This document shows positions 1-11,531 of a stretch of 64,000 bases of DNA, one piece after another (within the stretch, counting starts at the first letter, position 1; the number at the start of each line of letters is the position of its first letter). The notes under the pieces were generated by a model. The model saw nothing but the letters and a program-made list of their open reading frames with translations, did not search any database and was not told the DNA's origin. The translations under genes and the position numbers were made by a program. Source of the stretch: Anthopleura xanthogrammica (taxonomy: Eukaryota > Cnidaria > Anthozoa > Actiniaria > Actiniidae); the NCBI GenBank assembly GCA_964019055.1, contig OZ025206.1:23090578-23154577 (forward strand), written 5' to 3'.

Positions 1-942
1 AAATAGGTATTTCTCATCTTATAACTCGCAATTGTTTAGTTCTAAATGATAACTTTGATCCTTAAAAACACTGTCTTTGAAGAGCGATTTTTACCTGGCC
101 GATCTTTGACGTTTTACCGCATAAAGACGAAATAATCAAAATATCAAAAATCGCTCACACCCTTTTTTTATCAATACTTCTCCATGCTTCTTGCCAAATT
201 TCACTGAAATTGAACAAAACCACATACCCTATTAATTCATTTAAATAGAGGGAATTGTAGTAAAAACGATGGTAGAGATTTTAAGCTTTAAAGATTTGGG
301 AGAGTTTCACACCTCGTTAAGACGTCTGTCAACATAGTGATACCGCCAGCCAACCAAAAACAAGGAACAACGGGACCAACGGAGTGTTGACAAACACTTC
401 GAACTACGCGGGAAATGATCTAAAAATCGAACACTTCGTTTCTCCGGTAAACATTTGATAAAGACACAAGAAGAATGTAAAATTCCCAAAGGTATCGAAA
501 GTATAGTGTATTCAAGACGCAAACGAAATCAGAAAGCGCCAGAGTTTCGAAGCGTGGTAGGACACGAATTTCATCACGCGGGAAAATCCAAAGAGTAACC
601 GACTCAAGTATAATAGGATTAACGAGGGTCACGACGCCTTCGGTTTAGATTTATTTTCCCTTCATATCATGTTCTTTTAAAATAACTAGCGAACTTTTAA
701 ACATTTCGAGAAAAAAAATTTTCAAAAAGAAAGATTAATGTAGAAACTTTTAATTAGTGAAATAAATTTTTTTTAGAAACATTTTACCCGCGAAGGTCTC
801 CAGTAACCTTAATCCTGATATTTTTCTGGAGTTATACATAGAGATTACTTCATGGAAAGTGCGCGCGTACGGTTTTTATTCACGAGTTGTGAAGTATCAT
901 AAAACGAACAAGCGAGTCTTCGAGCAGTAAGATTATTACTTA
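1..942. other. AT-rich stretch with no recognisable gene
   Basis: I see no coding similarity, RNA gene or clear repeat structure here. The short open frames are not family-like and have no splice context. Confidence 0.5.
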
Positions 943-1113
943 ATGCCGACCTCTTTTCCCACTCAATTGATCTTTTTCAAAAACTCTCAGTACTACCTAT
1001 ATACTAAGTGTATACATGGTCTTGCACCTGATTGTCTCACAAATCTCATAAGTCAACCACGTCATCATTATGCAACTAGAGGGGTATCTAACCTTAAAGT
1101 GTATATCAGCCTT
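943..1113 (+). pseudogene. Remnant of the C-terminal end of a LINE-type reverse transcriptase ORF
   Basis: The frame contains KCIHGLAPDCLTNL followed by a His/Thr-Arg stretch (HHYATRGV). This resembles the usual tail after the RT domain in CR1-like non-LTR retrotransposons (a K-hHGLAP-yL motif, then h-TR). Only about 50 residues survive, and the frame then runs into T-rich sequence. The family assignment rests on this short motif alone, so it is tentative. It lies outside the target duplication of the next element and belongs to an older insertion. Confidence 0.4.
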
Positions 1114-1290
1114 ATTTTTTTTTTCGTTTTCATATATTTATATAGTGTAGAATAAAAATCCAATTTTTTTTGAATTGCGTGTCTCCTTCCCCCTCAAATT
1201 AGGCTTGAAAGTGTCAGGTCTAACCACGCCCCTGCCGCTTGGCCGTGTTTTCGGAGTCTCAAGTAGACTGGCACTAGCTTGAGTGTGACG

Positions 1291-1305
1291 TAAATTCCAG
1301 AACAC
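1291..1305. repeat. Left copy of a 15-bp target-site duplication
   Basis: TAAATTCCAGAACAC occurs here and again, without mismatch, at 8999-9013. The left copy is followed directly by a T-rich run, which is the poly(A) tail of a minus-strand LINE. The right copy abuts the truncated 5' end. The pair defines the LINE insertion boundaries. Confidence 0.85.
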
Positions 1306-1616
1306 TTTTTTTATTTTTTTATTTTTTTACAATTTTTTTATTAAGCAAATAAGATGTTTATTATAATGAATACGGGTATACATGGAAAGTTAAACAACAC
1401 GCTTACAGTTAACAAGAAAAATTAAAAAAGAAAAAAAAAAGAGAAAAAGAAAAAATATATATATTGAATTAATTCAAATAAATTCAAGGAGTTTGTTCCA
1501 TTTATTGTAATAAAAGCCTAGTTTTTCTTTTTCAGTAGCTATCCTTAATGCAATATGATAAATAATTTTAACTTTATTTAAGAAGGCAACGTAGGTGACA
1601 ATTTTAAGTTTGTTAA

Positions 1617-2716
1617 GAGCGACTGTCTGTAAAAATCGAGAATCGTTCGACAGTTGTAAAAAATTTGATTTCTCTATACTTTGCCCAAAAGACCCTTAGG
1701 GTAAACTATTTTCGAAAAAAATATTTAAAGGTTTGGCCGATTTTTATTTTTGGCGAAATCGAGAAAAGTTGAAATTCACGTCCGAGCGTGTCTGGCGGCC
1801 TTCGAAATGCGTGAAAAATGGTGCATCTTTGATAACCGCTCACGACCGATTGAAACCCCGTTCGAAATTGAAAAACTCACAACTGATTTATCTATTATTA
1901 ATCTATGAACAGACTTAATTTGAGCTATACAGACATTTTATTTCTTTTTATTTTCTTACTAAGGTAAGGGCACTTTGGAGCTGCTAGAGAAAACATCAAA
2001 TTACGGGCAAATCCAATGCATTCATTCTCCAATGCGCTATACAATATTACAAAAAAAATAATTTTTCCTTAAAGCTCAACTATCATACTCAGTCACCACA
2101 AAATATCTAACTTGGCCCGCAAAAAGCCTGACTTCTAGAGGAAGAGTTCTAAGCACTACTTTGACCTGTCGTAACGCAATCTAACACTTGAGCGTTACCA
2201 AGATGATAGGCCTAAACTGCTCCTAAAATATATTCTATGCCTCTAAATGACTGTTTTTCAATTTTTGGTCGTAATTCGACTGCAGAAGTATAAGTTTTGT
2301 AAACATTGAGATGATAATATTCAAGAAACTATCATACTGAACTACAACAATGACTTCCGGTTACATTCCCGCAGTAACACAACGACAACAACAAAGGCCT
2401 AATGTGATAATCTTGCAAAAACTACCAGTTTGAGAGTGATAATACTAAACAAAACGGAATAAAGCAATGAATTCAACTCTGCATATATGTAATTTTGAAT
2501 AAATGAGCGAATATAAGCGTTATTAAAGGCAATGATACTTAGGGCCGTTCTGCCAGACTATAAAACGCATGTCGGTTGTACAAACATCATTTTAATGCCG
2601 CTACTGGCTTCAACCAACTTACGATTGTAACGTTGTTTAACAAAATCCAGTTTAAACTCAAAATTATATAAAAAATAATGCTGCGTTTATTGATGAAATA
2701 AGCTTAAATTCAATTT
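1617..2716 (+). repeat. Left 1.1-kb inverted arm of the TTAA foldback element
   Basis: This arm matches the reverse complement of 4367-5466. I found only isolated single-base differences in the stretches I compared (for example near 1688, 1858 and 2431). A 61-codon open frame starting at 1733 recurs in the other arm simply because the arms are duplicates. Confidence 0.85.
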
Positions 2717-4366
2717 GTTATTTTCAAAAATACATTAATTTACTTACAAGTCTGGCTACATTTCTACTTGTTTTGTTAGCTTTTCTAATGTCCGTCCTGA
2801 TTTGTCAAATGTTCTGATTTGGTCAACCAAATCACCTTGAATTTGCCTTGAATTCAAATACAATATTTTGAGTTGGTCAGCCAATCGTCTAAATAATATC
2901 CTTGTGACATAGTTAGTTCACGGACAGTACCATAACCTGCATAAACAACCTTTGCGATACTAGACCGACAGTAATCAAAGACTAGCGGCTAGTTAACAAG
3001 AATAACAAATGAAACCGTTGGGGGTGGGGGTAGGGGTGGGTAGAGTCTATATATATATTTATGAATTTGAACGCTGACAGGCAGCAACATTACAGTTTTT
3101 AAGGTATTGGGGGGGGGGGGGGGGGGGGCTAGCGTTCTCACCACAGGTAATCCAATCTCATCTCGGGGTGAGAATTATGTTATGTTAACTTTTTTTTCTT
3201 ATTCTTAGACAAAATAGAAATGTCATTCTCGTGAAAGCCCCTCACCCAGCCCCCCCCCCCCCCCTTTTCCGCCGTACCTGAATAGAACAATGTAAAACGC
3301 TTTCTTCCGGCAGTTCTTTGAATCAGCAAGGTGCAAATCAAAGTTGGTGCAAATCAAAGTTGTTGCAAAGTGACTTGAGAACGGGCAGCTTCAATTTAAG
3401 CATTGTGTATACGTCGTACTGCGCAAAGACATATAACACGTCTCTCTTACACTCAGTGCGATACACTGTATGTTGTCAGGATTTCAGCTTGCTCCACAAG
3501 GTGTAGGATTTTCAAGCAAGAGCGAAAAGCCGCACGAGGCCTTCTCAGCGCAGCAACAAGCATTGTACAATGTATTAGGCAATTCAGTTCACCACTTTCA
3601 CATTCCCATAATGCTTTGCATTCAGGGGGGGGGGGGGGGGGGGCAACAACGAAACAAAATCGTTAATATTACCATGAAGATTAATAAGAATTGAAGAAAA
3701 AAACATCTAAAACACGTATGCATCTATGATAGATTCTATCACAATTCACAAAAACCAGAAAGAAAGAAATTTGAACAGGTTTACGAGTCATGACATTTTT
3801 TTGGTAAGTCCATACATTGTCTGTTACGCCAAACATTTCATTTTCACATTCGTGTGGAATTAACTCTATTTAAACTGATACTGGATTTTTCCAATGATAA
3901 TAGCAAATATACTCAGCAGCTGCATGAAAAGTTGAATTTTCAAATATTTTTTTTGCCGATTGTTGTCCCCCCCCCCCCCAAAAAAAAGAAAGAAGATTGT
4001 TGCCCCCGTCCCCCCCCCCCCCAAAAAAAAGAAAACGTAAAGTATTATGGGGATGTGACAGTGGTGATATAACATAATTCTATTGTCGTTGCATTGGTAA
4101 CTAAGTTCTATATTTGGCAATATTCGTAAGGTGGAGCCGTCAAACTTGACATGATCATTGTCTAAACGTTATTAAGTCGGGATCACGAGGCTACGTGTAC
4201 TGAGGCCTAAATCTTTCAAAAGAATATGAGAATTCAGGGATTGGTTGAATCGGGACGGATAAATATAATAGCCGGCTGACAACCGGTAACAAGCACGAAT
4301 GTAGACGAGTGTAACTTTTGAATAAATGTAAGTAACTTAATTTTCGAATTACTGATCTGACCAATC
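2717..4366. other. Unique core of the foldback element, rich in G and C homopolymer runs
   Basis: There is no transposase-like or other recognisable coding region. The core holds a 20-base G run near 3109-3128, C runs near 3250 and 3967-4022, and a G run near 3626-3643. The open frames across these runs encode only poly-Gly or poly-Pro and are not credible genes. Confidence 0.6.
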
Positions 4367-5466
4367 GCATTGAATTTAAGCTTATTTCATCAATAAACGC
4401 AGCATTATTTTTTATATAATTTTGAGTTTAAACTGGATTTTGTTAAACAACGTTACAATCGTAAGTTGGTTGAAGCCAGTAGCGGCATTAAAATGATGTT
4501 TGTACAACCGACATGCGTTTTATAGTCTGGCAGAACGGCCCTAAGTATCATTGCCTTTAATAACGCTTATATTCGCTCATTTATTCAAAATTACATATAT
4601 GCAGAGTTGAATTCATTGCTTTATTCCGTTTTGTTTAGTATTATCACTCTCAAACTGGTAATTTTTGCAAGATTATCACATTAGGCCTTTGTTGTTGTCG
4701 TTGTGTTACTGCGGGAATGTAACCGGAAGTCATTGTTGTAGTTCAGTATGATAGTTTCTTGAATATTATCATCTCAATGTTTACAAAACTTATACTTCTG
4801 CAGTCGAATTACGACCAAAAATTGAAAAACAGTCATTTAGAGGCATAGAATATATTTTAGGAGCAGTTTAGGCCTATCATCTTGGTAACGCTCAAGTGTT
4901 AGATTGCGTTACGACAGGTCAAAGTAGTGCTTAGAACTCTTCCTCTAGAAGTCAGGCTTTTTGCGGGCCAAGTTAGATATTTTGTGGTGACTGAGTATGA
5001 TAGTTGAGCTTTAAGGAAAAATTATTTTTTTTGTAATATTGTATAGCGCATTGGAGAATGAATGCATTGGATTTGCCCGTAATTTGATGTTTTCTCTAGC
5101 AGCTCCAAAGTGCCCTTACCTTAGTAAGAAAATAAAAAGAAATAAAATGTCTGTATAGCTCAAATTAAGTCTGTTCATAGATTAATAATAGATAAATCAG
5201 TTGTGAGTTTTTCAATTTCGAACGGGATTTCAATCGGTCGTGAGCGGTTATCAAAGATGCACCATTTTTCACGCATTTCGAAGGCCGCCAGACACGCTCG
5301 GACGTGAATTTCAACTTTTCTCGATTTCGCCAAAAATAAAAATCGGCCAAACCTTTAAATATTTTTTTCGAAAATAGTTTACCCTAAGGGTCTTTTGGGC
5401 AAAGTATAAAGAAATCAAATTTTTTACAACTGTCGAACGATTCTCGATTTTTACAGACAGTCGCTC
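4367..5466 (-). repeat. Right 1.1-kb inverted arm of the TTAA foldback element
   Basis: This is the reverse complement of 1617-2716. Inner homology ends abruptly at the AAGCTTA near 4380 (and near 2700 in the left arm), after which the sequences diverge completely. Confidence 0.85.
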
Positions 5467-5517
5467 TTAAACTACTTTGATATATATAATATTTTGATAA
5501 TAAATGTAAATGATTAA

Positions 5518-6606
5518 TTAAATCTTAATAGCTTGGTCGCATATTTGATCTGTGATACCAATAATAATGTCCAATTCCTTACTTTCAGTATACTGAATTT
5601 TTGATTTTCTAAATAGATTTTCCTTAACAGAGGACCAAAATAATTGGACCTCAGGACAATAATAAAACAGATGTTCAATAGTTTCTTCTCGAATCTGGCA
5701 GAAGGAACACAAAGGAGAGTTACTCTTTCCTATTTTGAAAAGTAATTGTTTTGTAAATAGAATTCTATGAAAAATTTTGAATTGAAATTCACGTGTTTTT
5801 GTATCAAGTGCACATCTAAATGAAATCGTGTCGTGTAAATATTTTGCCAATTAATTTCGTTAACTATATCAATATAGTTTGCTTCGAAATTTTTTTGCGC
5901 TGTTGGAGGGGATATTTTCTTGGACAACAAGATACAATAAGCTTTCCTGGAAGTTAATTTTTGGATTTTAAGCGTTTGTAAGTATAAGTGAGTATAAATT
6001 TCCACTTCACTTATTTGGAAAGGTTTTTAACAAGTCTTGTTAGCTGCATAATTTTCTTTGATTATTTTACGCCAAGCTGTCGGAATAGCATGTAAGATTT
6101 GTCTGAGATTGGATATTTCCAATGGGCTTAAATGTACCATTTTTTCAAAATTCAGGCCGTTATCATCGTAAAGATCGCCTATTTTACAAATTCCACTCGA
6201 GTAAATATTTTTTATAAAAACTGATTTATCATTGATGCAAACAAATTTGTTATTCCAAATAACTTGGTTAATTACATCCTCTAGAGAATCAGGTGTCTTA
6301 TTAGGTTGAATAGTGTCCAAGATTTCAAACATTCCTGATAGTAATTATATTAGGAAGTTTTAGTGGTAGTTTTTTAAAATGAAAGTTACAAAGAAAAAGT
6401 AATTTTCCACCTGATTTTTCTAAGTAATAACTTAAAAAATATTTCCAACAACAAGGATAATCTGCCAAAAATCTTTTGATACACATAATTCGTTGAGCAT
6501 GCATTAAGGATTCTATATCTAACATCTTCAGCCCTCCAAGCTCAATATCATTTACGAGAGCTGAACGTTTCACTTTGTCTTTACCATTCCAAATAAAGTT
6601 ATACAA
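5518..6606 (-). pseudogene. LINE ORF2 C-terminal region with zinc-knuckle-like motif (broken)
   Basis: Three overlapping minus-strand frames cover this part. The first contains NFIWNGKDK and GGLKMLDIESL, the conserved block after the RT domain in L1-like ORF2 proteins. The last contains LCSFCQIREETIEHLFYYCP, a C-x2-C-x7-H-x4-C pattern like the zf-RVT domain of LINEs. At least two frameshifts or stops separate the pieces. The open frame ends at 5518, about 50 bp before the nested TTAA element. Confidence 0.8.
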
Positions 6607-6949
6607 TAAGTAATTTTTTTCCTTAATGGTTATATTGTCTACTGAAATTAATGATAAACAATAGAGTATTTTAGGGATAGAGAATGTTTTGATTATTTGA
6701 ATTTTTCCAATTTAGTATGGTTAAGCCTCTCCATTTCCATCTTGCAGACGTTGATTTTAACGAAGTTTTTATTTCGTCAAAGTTTAATTTTCTAAAAAGA
6801 ACTTTGTCATAAGTAAAGAAGATACCTAAAATTTTGACTGCAGTTTTAATTTCTTCAATACCCAAATCTTGAGCTGTTGTATTATTAGAACCAAGGCACA
6901 TGACTTCTGTCTTATCGTCATTGACTTTTAAACCGGAGAAACCGCTAAA

Positions 6950-7900
6950 CTTTTTTAATACATTGAAAAGTCTACTAAATTAATATTTATCATGGACAAA
7001 ATCCGTGAGGTCGTCTGCGAACAAGTTTAACTTAATGTTCTGCTCGTTTATGATTGTCAGTCCTATTATATTTTTGTCATTACGTTATATATTGTTGGGT
7101 TTCAATTACTAAAATGAATAAATATGGAGACAGAGGATCGCCCTGGCGAACTCCACGCGAGTTGTTGAAAAAAGAAGTAGCGATCCCATTGTTTATCACA
7201 CAGCTAGATATATTCTTGAGACGTCTTGACCCATGCTACGAATGATGACCCAAAATTGAATTCTTTTAAAACTCTAAATGAAAAATTCCAGCTTTTTCAA
7301 AATCAACTACAACTAGTAGTGCTTCAATGTTTTTGCACTGATCTAGTGAAATCCAAAACGTCATCGATTGTACGGACGGCATCAAAAATGGTTCTTCCTT
7401 TTACAAAAGCGTGCTGATTATGGTGTATAATGTGAGGAAGTATCTTTTCTAACCTTCGTGCTATTGTTTTCGAACCAATCTTGACATCCACATTTATAAG
7501 TGAAATGGGTCTCCAATTCTTGATGAAGCGTCTATCTTTTCCTTTTTTTTCAATCAGTGTAATTACAGCCTGTTTCTGGGAGGTTGTAAGCTCCCCATTT
7601 TTATAGCAACAGTTTAGACATTCTACTAAGATAGGCCCAACAAGGGACCAAAAGGTTTTATAGAATTCAGCTGTGGGACCATCATTACCTGGGGTTTTAT
7701 TTTTTTGAAATGTATTTAAAACATCAAAACATTCCGTAATAGTGAGTTCTCCTTCACAGAGAGTCCTCTGTTCGGGTGATAGTTTCGGTATTTTACTTGA
7801 TAGGAATTCACATGGGTTTCGTTCATATAATTAATACTAAGTTTTTCTTCATAAAGATCATGATAAAAGTTTTCTATGTTTTTTAATATGATGTCGGGAT
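6950..7900 (-). pseudogene. LINE reverse transcriptase domain (broken)
   Basis: Translating the minus strand gives GVRQGDPLSPYLFILVIE near 7090-7160 and LFADDLTDF near 7005-7045. These are the fingers/palm QGDPLSP block and the catalytic F/Y-A-D-D box of non-LTR reverse transcriptases. Upstream (higher coordinates) more RT-like sequence continues to about 7900. Stops and shifts interrupt it, so no full-length enzyme can be made. Confidence 0.85.
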
Positions 7901-8282
7901 CTGAAGTGACCTGTTCATCTTTAGATATAAGCAGTCGGACAGATGTTTTCTTTTTTCTCCAATTTCCAGATTCAAGAAATATTTGTTGTTTTTCTGTCCA
8001 TTTTCGTGCCAGTTTACTCGAGATCTAATGATCGAACCTCTAGTTATATAGTTATATTCAAATTCATATTCATCTTTTAATGATTGTAATTCTTCTATGC
8101 TTTCTTTACTTTGACTTTCATCGCATTTTTTTTCTGCAACTTTTATCTTGGTTTCAAGAGTGTCTTACTGTAGGTCATTTTCTCCTGTCTGATTTTGTAC
8201 TTAAGCCATTCCAATGTGATTCTTATATCATTTTCGTTACTAACTTGTTGGAGCCAATCAGAGAATTTATCGTTAATCATAT

Positions 8283-8990
8283 CTATGTAAACCTTATCTT
8301 GGAGTAGATCATTTTCCAAAAAGAAGGGCCATGTTTTTTGTCAGGTATACTATTTATATTCGGAAGTACAGCGGAATGATCAGACTTGATAGAACACACG
8401 ATATCTACTTTATCAACATCTTCTTGCAAGGAATCACTTAGAAACCAATAGTCTAATCTCCTTTGTATAAACGGAGTTTTTTGTCTCCATGTGAAACGTT
8501 TTTCTATTGGATTTCGAGTTCGCCAGATATCTATAAGGTCTTGTTTTAAAAGAATATTATGCAATTCCTTAACTGAATCTTTAACAAAAGGGGTTCCTCC
8601 TGAGCCATCAAGTTTGGCTTGTATACGACATTGAAATCTCCCCCCAGTATAGTATTATGCTCGATATGAACCATAGATTCTAGAACGTCCAATATATTTT
8701 GAAAATAAATGGCTTTGCTCCTTTACTTTTGTTGGAGTATGTAAACTTTAGCAATGATAAACGGAGTATTTTGTATTAATAGGTCTAATATAACAAATCT
8801 TCCTTCAGAGTCAATAGACTTATTTCTACAGTCAAAATCAAGTGTACCTCGAATGAGAATAAAAGTTCCTTTGCTATGATTTGTACTGTGTGAAAAGAAA
8901 AGATCCCCCTTCCATTCCTTCCTCCATTGATTTACAATTTCTTCTGTACTATAAGTTTCTTGAAGAAAGTAAATAATCTGCCTTTTGCTT
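8283..8990 (-). pseudogene. LINE endonuclease domain, truncated and broken
   Basis: The minus strand begins at the insertion edge with a FLQET-like motif (near 8970) and continues through RGTLDFDCRNKSIDSEGRFV. It reaches RRLDYWFLSD and IKSDHSAV near 8350-8460. These are the catalytic Glu, DY/F and SDH blocks of exonuclease-endonuclease-phosphatase domains of LINEs. The N-terminal part is missing because the insertion is 5' truncated. Confidence 0.8.
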
Positions 8991-8998
8991 ATTCAACT

Positions 8999-9013
8999 TA
9001 AATTCCAGAACAC
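8999..9013. repeat. Right copy of the 15-bp LINE target-site duplication
   Basis: Identical to 1291-1305. Together the two copies fix the LINE insertion limits. Confidence 0.85.
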
Positions 9014-9072
9014 GGTGTCTTGTTTACATGCTGTTCACACAGGTTTATGCCATATATTCAAACTAAAATAAG

Positions 9073-9300
9073 ATGAAATGCGAAGTCGAGTGCGTTGTTG
9101 GAGGCTGCTCCAATCAAGGGAAAGATGGAGTTAAACTCTGTACTATTCCATATTACAGAGATAACCGTCCAATCGCAAAAGCAAGACGTAGGAAGTGGGT
9201 AAACTTCGTACTCCAGAGGAGAGCAAAATGGACGCGAACAGCGTCGTCGATGATATATACTCACGGCATTTTGCTTCTGAAGATTATAAAAGATTATAAA
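9073..9300 (+). pseudogene. THAP-type zinc-finger fragment with frameshift
   Basis: The reading frame from ATG 9073 gives CVVGGCSNQGKDGVKLCTIP and then KARRRKWVNFVLQR. This is the C-x4-C start and the Trp-containing core of a THAP DNA-binding domain. The expected continuation (serine, Cys, then SRHF) lies in another frame near 9245-9290 as IYSRHFASEDY, so there is a one-base shift near 9232. The third zinc ligand also appears as Tyr instead of Cys. THAP domains occur in host genes and in P-element-like transposases. With no further exons visible this is most simply a decayed fragment. Confidence 0.6.
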
Positions 9301-9442
9301 TTGGCTCACCCATAATACGAGATGAATTTGTAATCGTACCAGTCCCGAGATTTTACCAGAGATTTCAGTTTATTTGCAGATACACGGCAGAGCAATGGTA
9401 CCAAGATGGCTTTTGCTTTATCTGTCATTTATGGTGATATTT

Positions 9443-9530
9443 GTATAGGAAATCGCACGACCTCGAGTACAATTTGGAATTTAATAGGTACGAGTAATGT
9501 TTTGAAAGTTCTTGTAATTGCACGAGCCTT
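9443..9530 (+). repeat. Half copy of a palindromic MITE family
   Basis: The stretch starting GTATAGGAAATCGCACGACC and ending near GTAATTGCACGAGCC is almost identical to 27717-27807 and to the complement of the right edge at 28454. Only one arm is present here. Confidence 0.7.
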
Positions 9531-10546
9531 TGCTAACCTTTGCTATAACCAACCCTTCTCCTAAGGAAAGCTAAGTCAAGAACAGCATAGAAAGAGTTAA
9601 CGTTGTTGTAAAAGCTGTTTAAATGAGTATTTTATGTATGATTTGAACTACAAAATACTAGAAAATAATTTTACATCTCAAGTAAAAAGCCATTTTAATG
9701 CATGTTTACACATTTACAACTATTGAATGACAGTACTGACATCTAAACAGCGAATCAAGAAGCGGCTTTTCTTTGAAAACGTACTGTGTGAAAACTAAGC
9801 GAAAGCTGATCATGAGAGTTTATACAGTTCGCTAAAATATGTTTTTTTCCTCTTACAATTTGCTAATAACTGCAAAAACACAATTTCAAAAATACTTTCT
9901 TTTAAAACAAGTTCGCTGGACAACGTCAAAAGGGATAAAAGCGACAAATATGTCGTTCAAGTTAAAAGTTTTGAAGTACAACTTGCCGTGAACGAGTCGC
10001 CAGTGATCATTGGACAGACTATTGCTATGGTTACAAGTTCTCGAACAATCATGACTTGTGACGTCACACAGACATTATGGTCTACCTGACGCCCGAAAAA
10101 CGGCCTCCTTTTTAAGACTGGTTTGCCACCATGGCAACCTAGTAATTAAATTCAAGTTTGCTTCATATTTATCTCTGAACATGAGCTTTGTGAACTATCT
10201 GTTGACAATTTTCAAAATATGTCACAACGTGACGGGTACATGCCTGGTTATTATTTATTTATTAACTCTACAACCAAATGAGCATAAATACACATTTACA
10301 AAAACAAAATCATTCAAACTTACAACGGCAACAATATTAAAAAAATAAATAAACAATATTACATTGCGCTACACTGATTGAAGACCTGACCAACAGGACA
10401 CAGATCTTATACAAAGATCAGCCAAATAAGAGAAAGCTTTCTCTATTGCCCACTTCAAGTTCCTACAAAAGACATTTTTTCCAAGTACGTTTAACTGTAA
10501 GTACCCTGGTTCCACGCCACGGCTCGCCTTATATAAAAAATTTTGA
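9531..10546. other. Intergenic, no recognisable feature
   Basis: AT-rich DNA without coding similarity. The 96-codon frame from 10058 has no family-like features. Confidence 0.5.
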
Positions 10547-10550
10547 TGTC

Positions 10551-10970
10551 AATATAGTTTCAAAATCTTAGAGGTTTTGAGCAGGGCTGCTAGCTTCTTT
10601 AATGTTAGGAATTATTTATTTTCTACGAAGGTCCACTACTACCACCACCTTCAAGACGTCCTCCTCCACCTCCATCAAGAGGTGCTCCACCACCACCACC
10701 ATCTAGAGGATCAGTCCCTCCACCACCACCAAGGACAGGGGCACCACCACCACCACCTACAAGAAGACCACCACCACCAACATCAGTCCGTCGACGATCA
10801 GAAAGGGGGCCACCACTACCTTCTATAAGAGCAGGTCCTCCCCCACAAGCACCACCTTCAAGACCCCCTCCTCCATCAAGAGGTGCTCCACCAACACCAT
10901 CTAGAGGATCAACCCCTTCTCCACCAACAAGGATGTTGCCATTGCTACAACAACTTTTAAGAACAACAGG
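10551..10970 (+). pseudogene. Partial duplicate of a WASP proline-rich exon, splice acceptor destroyed
   Basis: From about 10551 the DNA matches the intron end and first part of the proline-rich exon of the WASP gene at 63830-64000. Shared features are a TAGTTTCAAA stretch, GCAGGGCTGCT and CTTTAATGTTAGGAAT, followed by the Pro codons. The plus-strand frame stays open for about 110 codons (10627-10965) and encodes repeats such as RGAPPPPPSRGSVPPPPP. At the expected acceptor the WASP gene has TTTTCTAAG, while this copy has TTTTCTACG, so the AG is lost. No WH1, CRIB or WH2 exons lie nearby. It may be a dispersed exon fragment or what is left of the front end of gene A. Confidence 0.6.
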
Positions 10971-11169
10971 TAGGGGTAAAAGGAATGTCAAAATCGACAG
11001 CGCGCGGTAAAAGATGCATATTCACGTTTTTGTTTTATCAAAGTGGGTAGCTTTCAAATCTTTTGGAGTAATTTTTTTGTTTGAGTTCGTTATTGTTGTT
11101 GACCTCTATTTAATGTGCAACTATGCGTAACAACAAGTATAAATATAGGCAGAACACATGCATAGTTGA

Positions 11170-11197
11170 GAGATTGAGCACGTGACCAGTAAACCAC
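11170..11197. repeat. DIRS complementary repeat, outer segment
   Basis: The 28 bases including AGCACGTGACCAGTAAACCA are the reverse complement of 16597-16624 with one mismatch. The segment lies outside the 11350-11386 repeat, so the two pairs do not form one simple nested inverted repeat. Confidence 0.7.
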
Positions 11198-11349
11198 ATA
11201 TTTTAAAAAACAAGGCGAGTGGACAGGTAAATATCATTTAGGGAGTGGCATAAAAAATAGGGAGGGCACGTAATCCCTACGTATCTCTATTGGATCGGTA
11301 GAATTCCAATCAAACTTCAACTTACAGGTAAGTCTCGTTTAATTTTTAA

Positions 11350-11386
11350 TTCTACCTCACCAATCGATACTACGGGATCACGTGAG
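11350..11386. repeat. DIRS complementary repeat, inner segment
   Basis: The 37 bases beginning TTCTACCTCACCAATCGATA are the exact reverse complement of 16622-16658 at the other end of the element. Their internal position fits the DIRS internal complementary region, which pairs with the element terminus. Confidence 0.75.
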
Positions 11387-11531
11387 ATGTTTAAAGCCCT
11401 GTGCATAAGCCTTGGGATAATAAGAGACAGATTCATATTCATCAAATCTGTAATGATAGGTAAACAAGACCATAGGTAAAATATATTCACAACTATAACT
11501 TTGTAACATAAGTTTTAAAACAGTCATATTT

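Larger units (their letters stand above)
1617..5466. mobile_element. 3.85-kb TTAA-flanked foldback DNA transposon (piggyBac-like target site)
   Basis: The element begins GAGCGACTGTCTGTAAAAAT and ends with the complement (only the outermost bases are quoted). It is flanked on both sides by TTAA (1613-1616 and 5467-5470). Its two arms (1617-2716 and 4367-5466) are each 1,100 bp and nearly identical inverted copies, around a unique 1.65-kb middle. No transposase is visible, so it is non-autonomous. TTAA duplication is characteristic of piggyBac and of some Kolobok elements, so the superfamily is inferred from the target site only. A second element with the same termini lies at 14243-15371. It sits in the 3' untranslated part of the LINE and is therefore younger than it. 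Confidence 0.8.
1306..8998 (-). mobile_element. 5'-truncated L1-like LINE, interrupted by a foldback element
   Basis: Reading the minus strand, the element starts at 8998 inside an apurinic-type endonuclease domain. It passes through a reverse transcriptase (RGVRQGDPLSPYLF and LFADDLTDF motifs) and a C-terminal zinc-knuckle region, stops near 5518, and ends in a poly(A) tail (T run from 1306). Perfect 15-bp target duplications flank it. Without the nested element at 1617-5466 it is about 3.84 kb. ORF1 and the endonuclease start are absent, as in typical 5' truncation. The ORF2 frame is broken many times, so it is dead. The motif set fits the L1/Tx1 group, but the exact clade is not resolvable by eye. 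Confidence 0.85.

Noticed and set aside
1733..1918. 61-codon frame, also present at 5165-5350
   Set aside because: The two copies are the same sequence in the two arms of a foldback element. There is no family similarity.
9073..9315. Intact THAP gene
   Set aside because: The conserved C-terminal half lies in another frame and one zinc ligand is lost.
10577..10991. His-rich plus-strand frame and Gly-rich minus-strand frame over the proline codons
   Set aside because: These are shifted and opposite readings of CCA/CCT repeats. The frame that matches WASP is the proline-rich one.
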